Positions 52,159 to 62,494 of a DNA stretch of 64,000 bases are shown piece by piece. Position 1 is the stretch's first letter. Every line of letters starts with the position of its first letter. The stretch comes from Sugiyamaella lignohabitans. Taxonomy: Eukaryota; Ascomycota; Dipodascomycetes; Dipodascales; Trichomonascaceae. The translations under genes and the position numbers were made by a program. The stretch spans positions 4,278,001 to 4,342,000 of the forward strand of contig NC_031674.1 in NCBI RefSeq assembly GCF_001640025.1. Reading direction: 5' to 3'. The notes beneath the pieces were generated by a model. It was not told the origin of the DNA, ran no database searches, and saw nothing but the letters and a program-made list of their open reading frames with translations.

Positions 52159-52698
52159 ATGTACATCAGCTCAGTGTCTCCTATAGTACCACTAATTGCA
52201 GCGGCTGCCACACCGGCTCCCTTGCCATTAGCGAACAACACCTGTCAGATAATGCTATTAGATCCTACTCCGAAAGCTCAAAATGAAGGCGACGTATTTG
52301 GAGTGGTGACCGTGAACTCAGCTAACAGATCAGTCCATATGAGAACACTCAATGTTTATCCCGACGGAACATTGGGAATTGACGATGTTCAAGGAGGACA
52401 CCAGTTTCAGGGAGTTCTATTTTCAGATCAAGGCATAATCCTTCAACCAGAACCACTTCGCAGTTTGAAAATTGAAAGCGATCATACGCTTAATTTAATA
52501 GATTCTCTTTATGACCCTACCACAGGTTGGGAGTCAAACGGGAGTATATCCTTAAATGATGCTCGAAATGCTATTATATGTCCTACTTGGCCCAATAATC
52601 GCATATACTGGAGCTTGGACGGATTCACATGCCCCGAGTCCATCGATGTTGATCTTATTACTGTCGACATGCCATCAAAAATTGAATATGTGTTTTGA
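52159..52698 (+). CDS. Small secreted protein of unknown function
   Basis: 179 aa; I do not recognise a family. The N-terminus (PIVPLIAAAATPAPLPLANN) looks like a signal peptide followed by a short Ala/Pro linker. The mature part is compact and beta-rich by pattern (GVVTVNSANRSVHMRTLNVY, then LGIDDVQGGHQFQGVLFSD). Four cysteines are spaced so that Cys29 could pair with one of those near the end. N-glycosylation motifs include NNT, NRS and NGS. There is no C-terminal GPI signal. A secreted or wall-associated protein fits; enzymatic motifs are not visible. The ATG at 52159 is the only one that keeps the signal peptide. Confidence 0.6.
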   Translation: MYISSVSPIVPLIAAAATPAPLPLANNTCQIMLLDPTPKAQNEGDVFGVVTVNSANRSVHMRTLNVYPDGTLGIDDVQGGHQFQGVLFSDQGIILQPEPLRSLKIESDHTLNLIDSLYDPTTGWESNGSISLNDARNAIICPTWPNNRIYWSLDGFTCPESIDVDLITVDMPSKIEYVF

Positions 52699-53080
52699 GA
52701 TCTTCCCATATCGAGGCCCAGTTTATGCAAACAAAGCCAGATCCCTTAATCACCACTCAGCGGAAAACTTCAACTCACAAATTATAAGCCAACATTTCTT
52801 GATGGGATTTTCGTTTGCTTCTCACCTCCGTTCATCGCACCCTGTTCCAACTGAAGTCTTTGTAACCCTCAGGTAGACGACATATTTAAAAGTCTTTAAC
52901 TGATAAAATCCGGAAGATAATCAGTAGACATATTACGATAGCAACACGAGCCTCCTCGTGTTATCGTCTTGATTTGCGCCAAGACATAGCGTACCTGTTA
53001 ACTACATAAAATAAAATAAAACAAAAGCAAAATCATACAATATTCATCAAAACAAAACTTTTTGATTTCTTCCAAACTTC
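52699..53080. other. Intergenic between convergent genes
   Basis: 382 bp between the 3' ends of the secreted-protein gene and RPL9. The RPL9 side is A-rich (53005-53060), as expected for a 3' flank. A short hairpin-like CGAGCCTCCTCG lies near 52948. No gene seen. Confidence 0.5.
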
Positions 53081-53650
53081 TTAAGCATCTTCTTCAATGG
53101 TACCTCTCTCAGAAACATAAATACCATCCAAGAACTTACGAATATCTTTATTTCTAACACGGCAGATTTGTTGAATGTCAGCAGCAGACTGTGAAACGTT
53201 TTCGAGTGAGTTACCCTCAAGAATTAGCTCATCCTTTTGGGCAGTTGAAATCGACACAGTAACACCCTCAAGCACATTGATAGTTCTGACGCGCTTCTCA
53301 CCCAGGAAGTTTCTAATCTCGACAACTTTACCATTATCAAGGAGGTTAACATTGATGGGAAAGTGTGCATAGACATATCTCATCTTGTATTTATAACCCT
53401 TTGTAACACCAGTGATCAAGTTGGCAACAAGAGATTTAACAGTTCGAAGGGTAGCAACATGCTTTCTGTCACCATGGTGAACTGTGATTTTAATTTGTTT
53501 GCTGTTGACCTTCACAAAGGTGACATCCGCATGGCGCAAATTTTTAGTCAGAGTACCACGAGGACCGGTAACAGTAACAATTCGGGCCTTGATATCGACA
53601 GTGACTCCTTCAGGCACGTCAAGTATTTGGTCAGTTTGGATGAACTTCAT
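53081..53650 (-). CDS. RPL9: 60S ribosomal protein L9 (uL6)
   Basis: 189 aa from the ATG at 53650. A longer open frame reaches 53728, but [20 protein letters not shown] is the conserved start. Family blocks are [34 protein letters not shown] and [20 protein letters not shown]. Further on are [36 protein letters not shown] and [13 protein letters not shown]. Length agrees with yeast Rpl9 (191 aa). uL6 lies at the base of the stalk region of the large subunit. A CACGTG box lies 153 bp upstream. Only one copy is in the window. Confidence 0.95.
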   Translation of the reverse strand: MKFIQTDQILDVPEGVTVDIKARIVTVTGPRGTLTKNLRHADVTFVKVNSKQIKITVHHGDRKHVATLRTVKSLVANLITGVTKGYKYKMRYVYAHFPINVNLLDNGKVVEIRNFLGEKRVRTINVLEGVTVSISTAQKDELILEGNSLENVSQSAADIQQICRVRNKDIRKFLDGIYVSERGTIEEDA

Positions 53651-55082
53651 TTTTAGACTGTAAGATGGGTATTGCTTGTTTTTGAGTTGATAACGAGGGA
53701 AAGTGAAAAATAGGTAGTGAAATTTCAAGTATTTATGAAAATTGAGTGGGTTTGATATTTACACGCTAGATGCGTATATTGTGGTATGCATAAGCCGTAT
53801 ATCACGTGACTGTTGATATAAAACGGAATTTTTCAAGGGAGTGGCCGATATTCAAGCTTAACTGGACCGCAGCGATGACAGCTGTTTCTGAGCCTCCTGT
53901 GCCGCTTTTCGAGGGGGCAGTTTCACGATACCAGGATACCCCGCATTTATAATTAATAATATTGTTTCCGTTATTAGATGTATATGTATTCACTGACTGT
54001 TAGATGTACGGTCATTATGAAACAATGGAAATCTAGTCATGAATAGTGATGATATTAAATAGGAAGAGCTTGTCTAAGTACCGATAACCCGCTCTTCTCC
54101 TATTTTGCGCAGGTTTATGTGTTTCGATTTATTGAAAGGTGCATACGTGATCGTCCATAGGCGCTATTTCTATCCCTGCCGACATATGGCTCTTACAATC
54201 GAACACACTTTTCCGCATGCTTTATGGGTAAACTTAAATTTTGGGATCTTTCAACCAGTTTAAGTTCAATTATATCTTATTGCCACGTTGGAAGTTGTCC
54301 GTAGTTTTTATATACCTAAAAATGCCTGAACCTAAGTTCGAGGGTCAGACTAGCAGTCACCAAAGTCTGGCATACACGTAGAGCTTAGGCCATTTTGTTG
54401 TATACCACTGTTCTTCTTGATTTTAAGGATGCCCTGCCTTATCTACTTGATACTGTACTCAAGCTTCCGTTTAGGTATATAACAGTAATTAACTCTAAGC
54501 TATAGAGCTATAGTTGGTAAGCGGGACCCTGGAAAGTCACCAATGTTGAATCAAAACGCGCGGCTGAATGCAGACACGAAACATACAAGCCTCTATATAT
54601 AGCGAGGTAACGTCTTTACCAGCATGTAACACGCGTGCATTCGAGAGTCGCACAATCTTAAATCAGACCAAGGCGGCTGGCTAGACAAGTGCACTTGCTT
54701 TTGGTTGACCTGCCAATTCTGACCAGCTCATCAAGTAGAATAAAATCAACAATTTCTGTTGTCTTTTCCATACTTGCCATCCACTAGTATAAATCAATCT
54801 TCAATTGATTTGGATCGAATTGTTCAGTTAAGAACACGACACAAGGATTCCTTGTGTAGATTCAGTTGCGTTACTATCAAGGGTAGGTTTATCTATAGGC
54901 CAAATCTTTCGTCGTCATTCAAGCAAGTTAGTAGATTATCGCTTGCAGAGTTCAATTGAAAAATTGGCTTGTAATCTGGTATTCATCTTGCTGTTTGTAT
55001 TTTAATATTGTCGTTTTGAAAAGTTCGGATTGGCTCTTTTCCTTCGTACTCAGGTCTCCGTTACGCGCTATAAAAGTTCATT
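53651..55082. other. Divergent intergenic region RPL9 / PMT2
   Basis: 1.4 kb. It holds the RPL9 promoter with CACGTG and a TTTTATA-like stretch, then AT-rich DNA with small palindromes such as GCTATAGAGCTATAG near 54499-54513. No supported gene; a 66-codon frame at 54759-54959 has no family features. Confidence 0.5.
53803..53808. promoter_or_regulatory. CACGTG (Cbf1-type) box upstream of RPL9
   Basis: TCACGTGAC lies 153 bp upstream of the RPL9 ATG. Cbf1 controls ribosomal-protein genes in non-Saccharomyces yeasts such as Candida albicans, so the site fits an ancestral mode of control. Confidence 0.55.
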
Positions 55083-57317
55083 ATGGCTGCAGCTAGATCC
55101 TCAGGTGTCCGCCAACCAGAAGTTAGAAGGCGTGGTAAAGACCAGACCGAGTCGTCCTCTGATGCCGATAAATTAGCAGATATTATCAACGATGTGAATG
55201 ATAAAAAGAAAAAGGCGCAAAAGCCTGCTGATGGATCACTCATCACTGATCTTGCCAAGCTAGAAAGCATAGTAGCACCGATTATTTTCACAGCATTGGC
55301 ACTGTTCACCCGTATTTATGGTATTGGTAAGTCTCATTCTGTGACTTGGGATGAGGCTCATTTTGGTAAATTTGGCTCTTATTATCTCAAGCGAGAGTAT
55401 TATTTCGATGTCCATCCTCCACTGGGAAAAATGTTGGTTGGCTTGTCTGGATACCTAGCGGGTTACAATGGATCGTTTGGGTTTGACAGTGGTGCTGACT
55501 ACCCGGAGTATGTTAATTTCACTAAGATGAGAATTTTCAACTCTTTGTTCAATGTAGGATGCGTCCCTTTGGCTTATTTTACTGCAAAGCAGTTCAAGCT
55601 TTCTATTCCTGCTGTTTGGCTAATTACTTTGATGATGCTTACCGAATTGTCTTATATAACGTTGGGAAAATTCATTCTCCTTGACTCTATGTTGGCATTC
55701 TTTACAGTTTCAACTGTTTACTCATTTTCCAAGTTCCACAATTTGCAATCTAAGTCGTTCTCTACTCAATGGTGGACGTGGCTCTTCGTTACTGGTCTCT
55801 CCATTGGGTGTGTCTGTAGCGTGAAGATGGTTGGCTTATTTGTAACATCTGTCATTGGTATCTACACTGTTGCTGATCTTTGGATTAAATTCGGCGACCT
55901 GGATATGCCTGTCAAGACCTATGCACTACATTGGGTTGCCAGAGTCGTAAACTTGATCGTTGTCCCGGTATTGGTCTTCATGGCTTCTTTCAAGGCTCAT
56001 TTTGTTATTCTCAATCACAGCGGGCCTGGCGATTCTAATATGAGTTCACTATTCCAGGCCAATCTTATCGGGAGTGACATCGTTGGCGGTCCTGTTGATC
56101 TCGCATTTGGCTCTAAATTCACGTTGAAGAATCAGGGACTTAATGGTGGATTGTTACACTCTCATGTCCAAACGTATCCTGAAGGATCTGAGCAGCAACA
56201 GGTCACCACCTACCACCATAAGGACTACAATAATGAATGGGTACTTGAACACGGGCGGTTTGATGAGTTTTATGATCCTCAGAAGCCACTTGAATTCCTT
56301 ACTGATGGTGATGTTATTCGTCTGATGCATCCTGCTACTGGACGTAACCTGCACTCGCACTCCGTTCAGTCTTCAGTCACTAAGAGCAAGTGGGAAGTCT
56401 CATGTTATGGTAATCTTACCGTTGGTGATACGAAGGACAACTGGATTGTTGAAATCGTCGAAAATATTGGCAGCAGGGAGAACAAGACTAGAGTACACCC
56501 TCTGTCGACCACCATCCGTTTGAAGCATCAAGATCTTGGTTGTTATCTCTCTGGCGAAGGTAATAACCTTCCTCCATGGGGTTTCCGTCAAGGTGAAGTT
56601 ACTTGTAATCCTAAAGCTTCCTATCGCGATAAGAAGACTTGGTGGAACATTGAGTCTCACTGGAATGATCGTATGGAATCTGATTCCAATCGCGTACTTC
56701 CAAAAACTTCGTTCTTGCGCGATTTCATTCAGCTGAATTTTGCTATGATGGCCTCTAACAATGCTCTGGTGCCTGACCCTGACAAGCAGGATGATCTTGC
56801 CTCTCGAGCTTGGGAATGGCCTACCCTACATGTGGGTCTCCGCCTTTGCGGTTGGGGTCCTGAGAACGTCAAATATTTCCTTCTCGGACACCCTAGTACT
56901 ACTATATTTACCACAATTGGAATTGTTGCGTTCATTTCACTCTCGTTGGTTTATATTATTAGATGGCAAAGACAATACCAAGATTTCACTCCCAAGCAGC
57001 TTGAGCACTACGCAATTGCTGGTGTTATTCCTTTGCTTGGCTGGTTTTTGCACTACCTCCCATTTATTGTTATGGCTCGTGTAACGTACGTCCATCACTA
57101 TCTACCAGCTCTCTACTTCGCTGTTCTTACCTTTGGTTTCCTAGTAGACCATATCACTACGCGATTCTCACACTGGACTGTTCGTAATGGCATCTTCGGT
57201 GTTCTCTATGTCATCACTATTGGCATATTCATCTACTTCTCGCCTATAGCATTCGGTATGAAAGGTGATTCAGCTAACTTCAACTACTTGAACTGGCTTT
57301 CAACCTGGAGAATCTAA
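55083..57317 (+). CDS. PMT2: Protein O-mannosyltransferase, PMT2 subfamily
   Basis: 744 aa. A hydrophilic N-terminus precedes LESIVAPIIFTALALFTRIY. The catalytic loop VTWDEAHFGKFGSYYLKREY and then FDVHPPLGKMLVGLSGYLAG carry the conserved Asp-Glu pair. Three MIR repeats lie at about 345-530 (LLHSHVQTYPEGSEQQQVT, GRNLHSHSV, CYLSGEGNNLPPWGFRQ). The C-terminal membrane bundle includes RVTYVHHYLPALYFAVLTFG and the end FNYLNWLSTWRI. The sequence matches Pmt2 rather than Pmt1 or Pmt4 throughout. The enzyme adds mannose from dolichyl-phosphate-mannose to Ser/Thr in the ER lumen, usually as a Pmt1-Pmt2 dimer. The Ser/Thr-rich GPI protein in this window is a plausible type of substrate. Confidence 0.94.
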   Translation: MAAARSSGVRQPEVRRRGKDQTESSSDADKLADIINDVNDKKKKAQKPADGSLITDLAKLESIVAPIIFTALALFTRIYGIGKSHSVTWDEAHFGKFGSYYLKREYYFDVHPPLGKMLVGLSGYLAGYNGSFGFDSGADYPEYVNFTKMRIFNSLFNVGCVPLAYFTAKQFKLSIPAVWLITLMMLTELSYITLGKFILLDSMLAFFTVSTVYSFSKFHNLQSKSFSTQWWTWLFVTGLSIGCVCSVKMVGLFVTSVIGIYTVADLWIKFGDLDMPVKTYALHWVARVVNLIVVPVLVFMASFKAHFVILNHSGPGDSNMSSLFQANLIGSDIVGGPVDLAFGSKFTLKNQGLNGGLLHSHVQTYPEGSEQQQVTTYHHKDYNNEWVLEHGRFDEFYDPQKPLEFLTDGDVIRLMHPATGRNLHSHSVQSSVTKSKWEVSCYGNLTVGDTKDNWIVEIVENIGSRENKTRVHPLSTTIRLKHQDLGCYLSGEGNNLPPWGFRQGEVTCNPKASYRDKKTWWNIESHWNDRMESDSNRVLPKTSFLRDFIQLNFAMMASNNALVPDPDKQDDLASRAWEWPTLHVGLRLCGWGPENVKYFLLGHPSTTIFTTIGIVAFISLSLVYIIRWQRQYQDFTPKQLEHYAIAGVIPLLGWFLHYLPFIVMARVTYVHHYLPALYFAVLTFGFLVDHITTRFSHWTVRNGIFGVLYVITIGIFIYFSPIAFGMKGDSANFNYLNWLSTWRI

Positions 57318-57458
57318 AGCAGGTGGAAGCTTCCCGTACTCGGGAATTAAAAAAAAAAATGGTAGTAGCATAGTTGACTGACTACATATATTATATATTG
57401 ACAAATAAGAAGAAGTAATAGCTAGTAGCTCCTAATAATTGTTTTTGAATTTAGATTA

Positions 57459-59781
57459 TCAGAAACTGAACTCCCTGCACGCCCTATCCTGGCAGAGCAG
57501 AACTTTCAAAGAACCACCACCGAACTGCTCATACACCTCCTTGTAGATAGTATCCTCAAGTTTGTTGAAATAATCGATAGAGTGTTCGTCCAACCGCACT
57601 ATGGTTGTAAGAGGGTGAGGATGTTCTACGTGAAGTTTATATAAAATAGCCTCCACTTGTGATGAATGTCCGTTAAGATTATTATCCTCGCCCACAATGA
57701 CTATTGATCGCATCCCAGATTCCAGAGCCGTTATAACTGGACCAACCATCGATGTGTATCCAAATGGCTGAGCAGAAAGATCCTGGCCATAACACTTGAT
57801 AACTTCAAAGGCTTTTGACTCGTATTCAACATTTCCCAGGATACTAGAAAGTCTCTGCAAATTCGACGCTGATACTCCATTCGGCGAGGGCTCCGCAGAA
57901 TCGAAACCTGATTTCGGTCTGAAGATGAGTTGCTCTTCGATCAAGCGCGTTGCTTCAACACTGAAAAACCCACCATTCTCTTTATCCCAAAACAGTTGTA
58001 GTTGTTTCTGTTGAAGATGATCTGCCCACTTGATATATTGGATATCAAAAGTAGCTTCATAAAGCTCGATTAGTCCAGAAATCAAGTACGCATAGTCGTC
58101 ATTCATACCATGCACTTCCGAACCAATAGACCTTCTTAGTCTGCCTGTAGATTTGTCATAGCCATGCTCATATATGTAATCAGCTGCCTTAAGGGCACGA
58201 GACAGAGCTTGTTTGTTGCCTAAAATTACGGATGCCCTAGCAAGAGCCCCTATTGCAAGACCATTCCAGCTAACAATGATCTTGGTGTCTACATCGGGCT
58301 TCTGCCTAGTTGTGTTGCGGTATTTTTCCAATTCAAACCTTGCACGCTGAATAATCTTGTCAACTTCTTGAACAGGCTTTCCAAAAGCTCGAGCTACATC
58401 TTCTAATTTAACTTGTTCCGATAAAACATTCTGAAATTGCAGCTCTTTTTGAATGTCATATTGGGGATCCACATTTCCATACTCCTGTACATTCCAATAC
58501 ATAGCACATATATCAGCTTCAACACGACCGAGGTGCTCCAACGCTCCAAAAAATTCTTTATAAGTCCACACATAGTAGGCACCTTCACTGTGTTCACCCT
58601 CCTTATTCATGGAATCGGCATCTTGAGCAGAGTAAAATCCATCTCCATGCTTGTCCGTCAAGCTACCTTTCATAAGAAATTCTACTATATCATTTGCATA
58701 ATAAGAAGCAAACTCAGCAAGCGAACCACTGTAAACATATGCATCCAAATACGCATTCAGTAGCAACGCTTGATCATAAAGCATCTTTTCAAAGTGAGGT
58801 AAATTCCAGTTATCTGTCACGGAATATCGCGAAAATCCGTGTCCAATTTGATCCTTAATACCGCCTTTGCCAATCGACTCCAATGTATACAACACCTTAC
58901 CCGTCATTGACTTGTCTGCTTGCAATAGTTCCTGCTTGTCTAGACCCTTATCAAAGTAGTTATTGTATTTGAGTAATAACGACATATTATGAGGACAGGG
59001 GAACTTTGGGGCATGAGAAAATCCTCCAAACTGGGAGTCAAAATTGTTAGAGAAATGCTCTCTAACGTCGTCAACTATTGCCTCGACATTAAAAGAATCG
59101 TTGTGCTCACTGGAACTTTGCATTTTTACCAGTTTTGCAAGTTGCTCTCCAGTAGCTTTGGCAGAGCTAATGCATTTTTGTTGTTCCGCTTTCCAAATAT
59201 CTGCGACTCGCTTTAATACGTCTTCAAATTTTGCAGCTCTCTCACCCATATCGGCTTCCGGACCTGCCCAATAGGTACCGCCATATATGGGATCCAGGGT
59301 CCCAGGGACCAAGAACACATTTAGTGGCCAACCTCCTTGCCCCGTTGTGGCTTGTAAGTACATCATGTACACTGAATCAACATCGGGCCGCTCTTCCCTG
59401 TCCACTTTGATTGGTATAAAGCTGTCGTTGATCAGCTTTGCAATTGCATCATTAGAGAAAGACTCCTTATTCATGACGTGACACCCTGGTATGTTAGCAG
59501 TGAGCTTCGTGGTTTCCTTCTCTCTGCGTATATGAATCCCGCGATAGCCGAAGAATCCATATTTCCAAATAATACTTACAATGGCAAGTGTGGTATCCAA
59601 TTGACAAGAATACAGGTTTGTTTTCTTGTTCAGCAAGTTTCAGCGTTTGTTCGTTCCATTCTTGCCATGCAACTGGATTGAGTTTATGGCTGAGAAGATA
59701 TGGGTTTGTAGATTTTCCTAATTGGTTGGCTAATCTAACCAACTTCTGCTTTTGGAGCCTTGGTAATGTTCTCCTAAACAT
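57459..59781 (-). CDS. DUF255 / SPATA20-like mitochondrial thioredoxin-fold protein (two exons)
   Basis: Exon 1 is 59580-59781 and exon 2 is 57459-59485. The 94-nt intron has donor GTAAGT and ends CTGCTAACATACCAG. The spliced 742-aa protein opens with a basic presequence (MFRRTLPRLQKQKLVRLANQ). It then has [59 protein letters not shown] and GQGGWPLNVFLVP, the DUF255 thioredoxin-like domain with CHWC at 66-69. An alpha/alpha barrel region resembling glycoside-hydrolase folds follows (YDQALLLNAYLDAY, YSAQDADSMNKEGEHSEGAY, VSWNGLAIGALARA). The intron splits the Trp codon of CHWC. The family is widespread (bacterial YyaL, human SPATA20) but its reaction is unknown; I recall no S. cerevisiae ortholog. 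Confidence 0.9.
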
Positions 59782-59967
59782 TTTTATTAATCAAGGGAAC
59801 CTGATACTTGGTGGTAACTTCCAAGGCTGTGGGGTGAGTTGCGAGTAATGTTAGTGCCGATCATTACTTATTATGAAATTTTGTCGATTGATCTGGTTCG
59901 TATATTCGTTGACTAAATATAAGCATGAAACTTATTAGATGCTAATTACATTATTCTACGGACAGCT

Positions 59968-62292
59968 TTATAAACTATATAGCCTAAGAATAAAATCCTC
60001 ACTGGCCACAGCAAATTGCTTACCCTGTGGCCTCCAACTTATTCGGGTCACGCGCAACGAGGGGGTGATATATTCGTCAATCTGTTCGACAAGCTGAGGG
60101 TCGAAACTATTGATGGCAAGCTCATAAATGAACAGGGCTCCACTTTCAAGCCCGACCACAAGAATCCCATTAGCACTAATATCAATTGCTGTTACAGGGG
60201 CGTCGAATTTGATTTGGTTATGCTCGTTCCACTCGTCTCCATTTATTTTCCAAATCTTTATTGACTTGTCTCTTGAGGCAGTGATAAATCCGCTACTATC
60301 GGGAAGCCAAGCACAGTCCCATATAATTCTGGTATGACCTTTAGAGTTTGAAGCTACCAATTCGAACTGTTCTGATTCATTCTTAGCCCATAGACCCCAT
60401 TGCCTATCTCTTGATACACTGAGGAGATATTTTCCATTTGGAGAGAATCTTAGCCTTGTAATGGTAAGATTATGCAGAGATAATGGAGACTTCAGTTGAA
60501 GCCATTTTTTGGTCTCATATAGTCTAATAACCGCGTGAGTCTCATTATTAGCTCTACAACTGGTGGCCAACAGTGTTTTGTCTTCGCTAATATCGATTGA
60601 GGATATTTCATAACCATGGCCATACAGCTTTTCTAACTCAGGCCAAAGTGTCTGCCTTTGTAAATGATCTTCTTTTGGAGGTTCGGTTAAAGCAGATAAC
60701 GTTGATCTAATAGTGCCATGGATATTCTCATCATCATTCATGCTTTCACTCCTTTCGCTATCAGGGGTTTCTACTGATTTTGTTTCTTCTTCCTTGTTTG
60801 AAAGGCCTAATACTGGTACCGTAGCAGATTCTGGCAAATTTTCTTTTTGTGAGCTTGAAGTGTAGATACCGCAAACATTTTCCATCAGCTCTGCAATTCC
60901 CTTAGGTTGTTCAAATACACGTAAGGTTTTTTCATCACCTGCGCTTACAAACACCTCCCGGGAAAACGATTTAACAGCCATCATATCGTAACCGTGAATT
61001 TGGGGCCTTGATATCTCATGCCACGACGCGTCTTTTTTCCATGTGCTATGCAGTCTTGTAGTTTGGTCTAAAGAGGTAGAAAGTAGATAAGCACCTGAAT
61101 CTTCCCACGAAATATCAGTAACCGCACGCACATGTCCTGAGATTGAAATTTGGGATACCCAGTTATTGTTTGTGCATTCTAGGCTCCAAATTCTCCACGA
61201 TCCAGTTCTACCAATAGTAGCCACACTGTATCCATCATCCAGCCAAAGCGCATTCCAGAAACCACCTGAGGCACCGGTGGCAGTGCTTGCACCCTTGATA
61301 CTGACATCCCCAAGTCTTGTAGAACAAATCCAAATCCCCGATGAGGCATCAGGGCTCCAAAACATAAGTGTGGAGTCTGATGATGCAGACAATAGCTCCA
61401 GCTTCGAAGGATGCCAGCTTACCTCGTATATCCAGTCATCGTGGCCCATAAGTAAAGCTTCGAATGTAAGGGTATATTTATCATTGTCAATATGGTACAC
61501 TTTGTTAGAAAGAAGATTAATTCCAGTTGTGTCGGCCAGTTCATTCAATGCCTCGTCATCTTTCTCAACGTCAGAGGCCGTTCTGTTACCTATAGTATTT
61601 ATACCACCCTTGTGAATTCTCCAAAGCCGGATATAATTGTCCTGACTCGCACTTGCTAATAGGATATCGTCTTCATGTCTTTTGAATGACAGGCTTCTGA
61701 TCCAATTCTCATGGCCAGACAGTTTTGCATCCAGAGTAAAAGATTGTGACTTGATATCACCTGTAAATAAATAAGTATCATTGGAAGTGCCACCAACGGC
61801 TATTACTATTCTGTTCTCTTCCAGCCCATGCACAGCTAGTGAAATCGGATAAAATCTAGGGCCTATGGTTTTCTCCTCAACAAGTTCTAACTTAACCTGG
61901 CTCTCATTCCTGATGAGACTCCAAATACAAAACACACCCTCGGCTGATCCACTAACAACAATGTCTCCAAAAACTGCCAGGCTTGTAATCGTTTTCTTAT
62001 GGACATCACTGACTATTTGAAAGCAATTAAATCTACCATCAGAATCGGGAGACCACAATCTTAAAGTTGAGTCAGCTGATCCTGAAATCAGCACGTCGCC
62101 AATAAAGCGAACTGCTGTCACTGTACTTTCATGGCCCTTAATGGTAGCCAACACTCTACCAGCTTTATGATCCCATAAGGCTATTAATCTTGATGATCCA
62201 AAGGCAACCAGACCCATCTGGCTACTCCAATCAGAGGCAAACGGCTGCCTATTGGCCCCAGCCGCTATATAATCTAATTTAACCATAACCAT
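59968..62292 (-). CDS. ELP2: Elongator complex subunit 2
   Basis: 774 aa from the ATG at 62292; the frame extends to 62313 without an ATG. The start MVMVKLDYIAAGANRQPFAS is typical of Elp2. Two WD40 propellers follow, with repeats such as GRVLATIKGHESTVTAVRFI, SGSADSTLRLWSPD, LSGHENWIRSLSF and SASSDSTLMFWSPD. Then come WISGHVRAVTDISW-type and LYGHGYEISSIDIS repeats, and finally GFITASRDKSIKIWKI. A charged linker lies at about 510-550. Elp2 is the WD40 scaffold of the Elp123 subcomplex of Elongator, which modifies wobble uridines in tRNA. Length matches yeast Elp2 (788 aa). Confidence 0.93.
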   Translation of the reverse strand: MVMVKLDYIAAGANRQPFASDWSSQMGLVAFGSSRLIALWDHKAGRVLATIKGHESTVTAVRFIGDVLISGSADSTLRLWSPDSDGRFNCFQIVSDVHKKTITSLAVFGDIVVSGSAEGVFCIWSLIRNESQVKLELVEEKTIGPRFYPISLAVHGLEENRIVIAVGGTSNDTYLFTGDIKSQSFTLDAKLSGHENWIRSLSFKRHEDDILLASASQDNYIRLWRIHKGGINTIGNRTASDVEKDDEALNELADTTGINLLSNKVYHIDNDKYTLTFEALLMGHDDWIYEVSWHPSKLELLSASSDSTLMFWSPDASSGIWICSTRLGDVSIKGASTATGASGGFWNALWLDDGYSVATIGRTGSWRIWSLECTNNNWVSQISISGHVRAVTDISWEDSGAYLLSTSLDQTTRLHSTWKKDASWHEISRPQIHGYDMMAVKSFSREVFVSAGDEKTLRVFEQPKGIAELMENVCGIYTSSSQKENLPESATVPVLGLSNKEEETKSVETPDSERSESMNDDENIHGTIRSTLSALTEPPKEDHLQRQTLWPELEKLYGHGYEISSIDISEDKTLLATSCRANNETHAVIRLYETKKWLQLKSPLSLHNLTITRLRFSPNGKYLLSVSRDRQWGLWAKNESEQFELVASNSKGHTRIIWDCAWLPDSSGFITASRDKSIKIWKINGDEWNEHNQIKFDAPVTAIDISANGILVVGLESGALFIYELAINSFDPQLVEQIDEYITPSLRVTRISWRPQGKQFAVASEDFILRLYSL

Positions 62293-62494
62293 TGCGTCCT
62301 TCGCTACTTCCAAGTTGATTTCATCATATCACCCATGCAGATAGCGGGAAAATTTCAGATCCCAGCCTAACCCACAATATGCACGGCTCCGTAGGCCCTG
62401 CGTCTTCAGGGTTCAATTTAGAACAACACAGACAAAAAGAAAATATCAATATACACAGACTAAAATAAAAATTTTAACATTTATAAACATGAAT

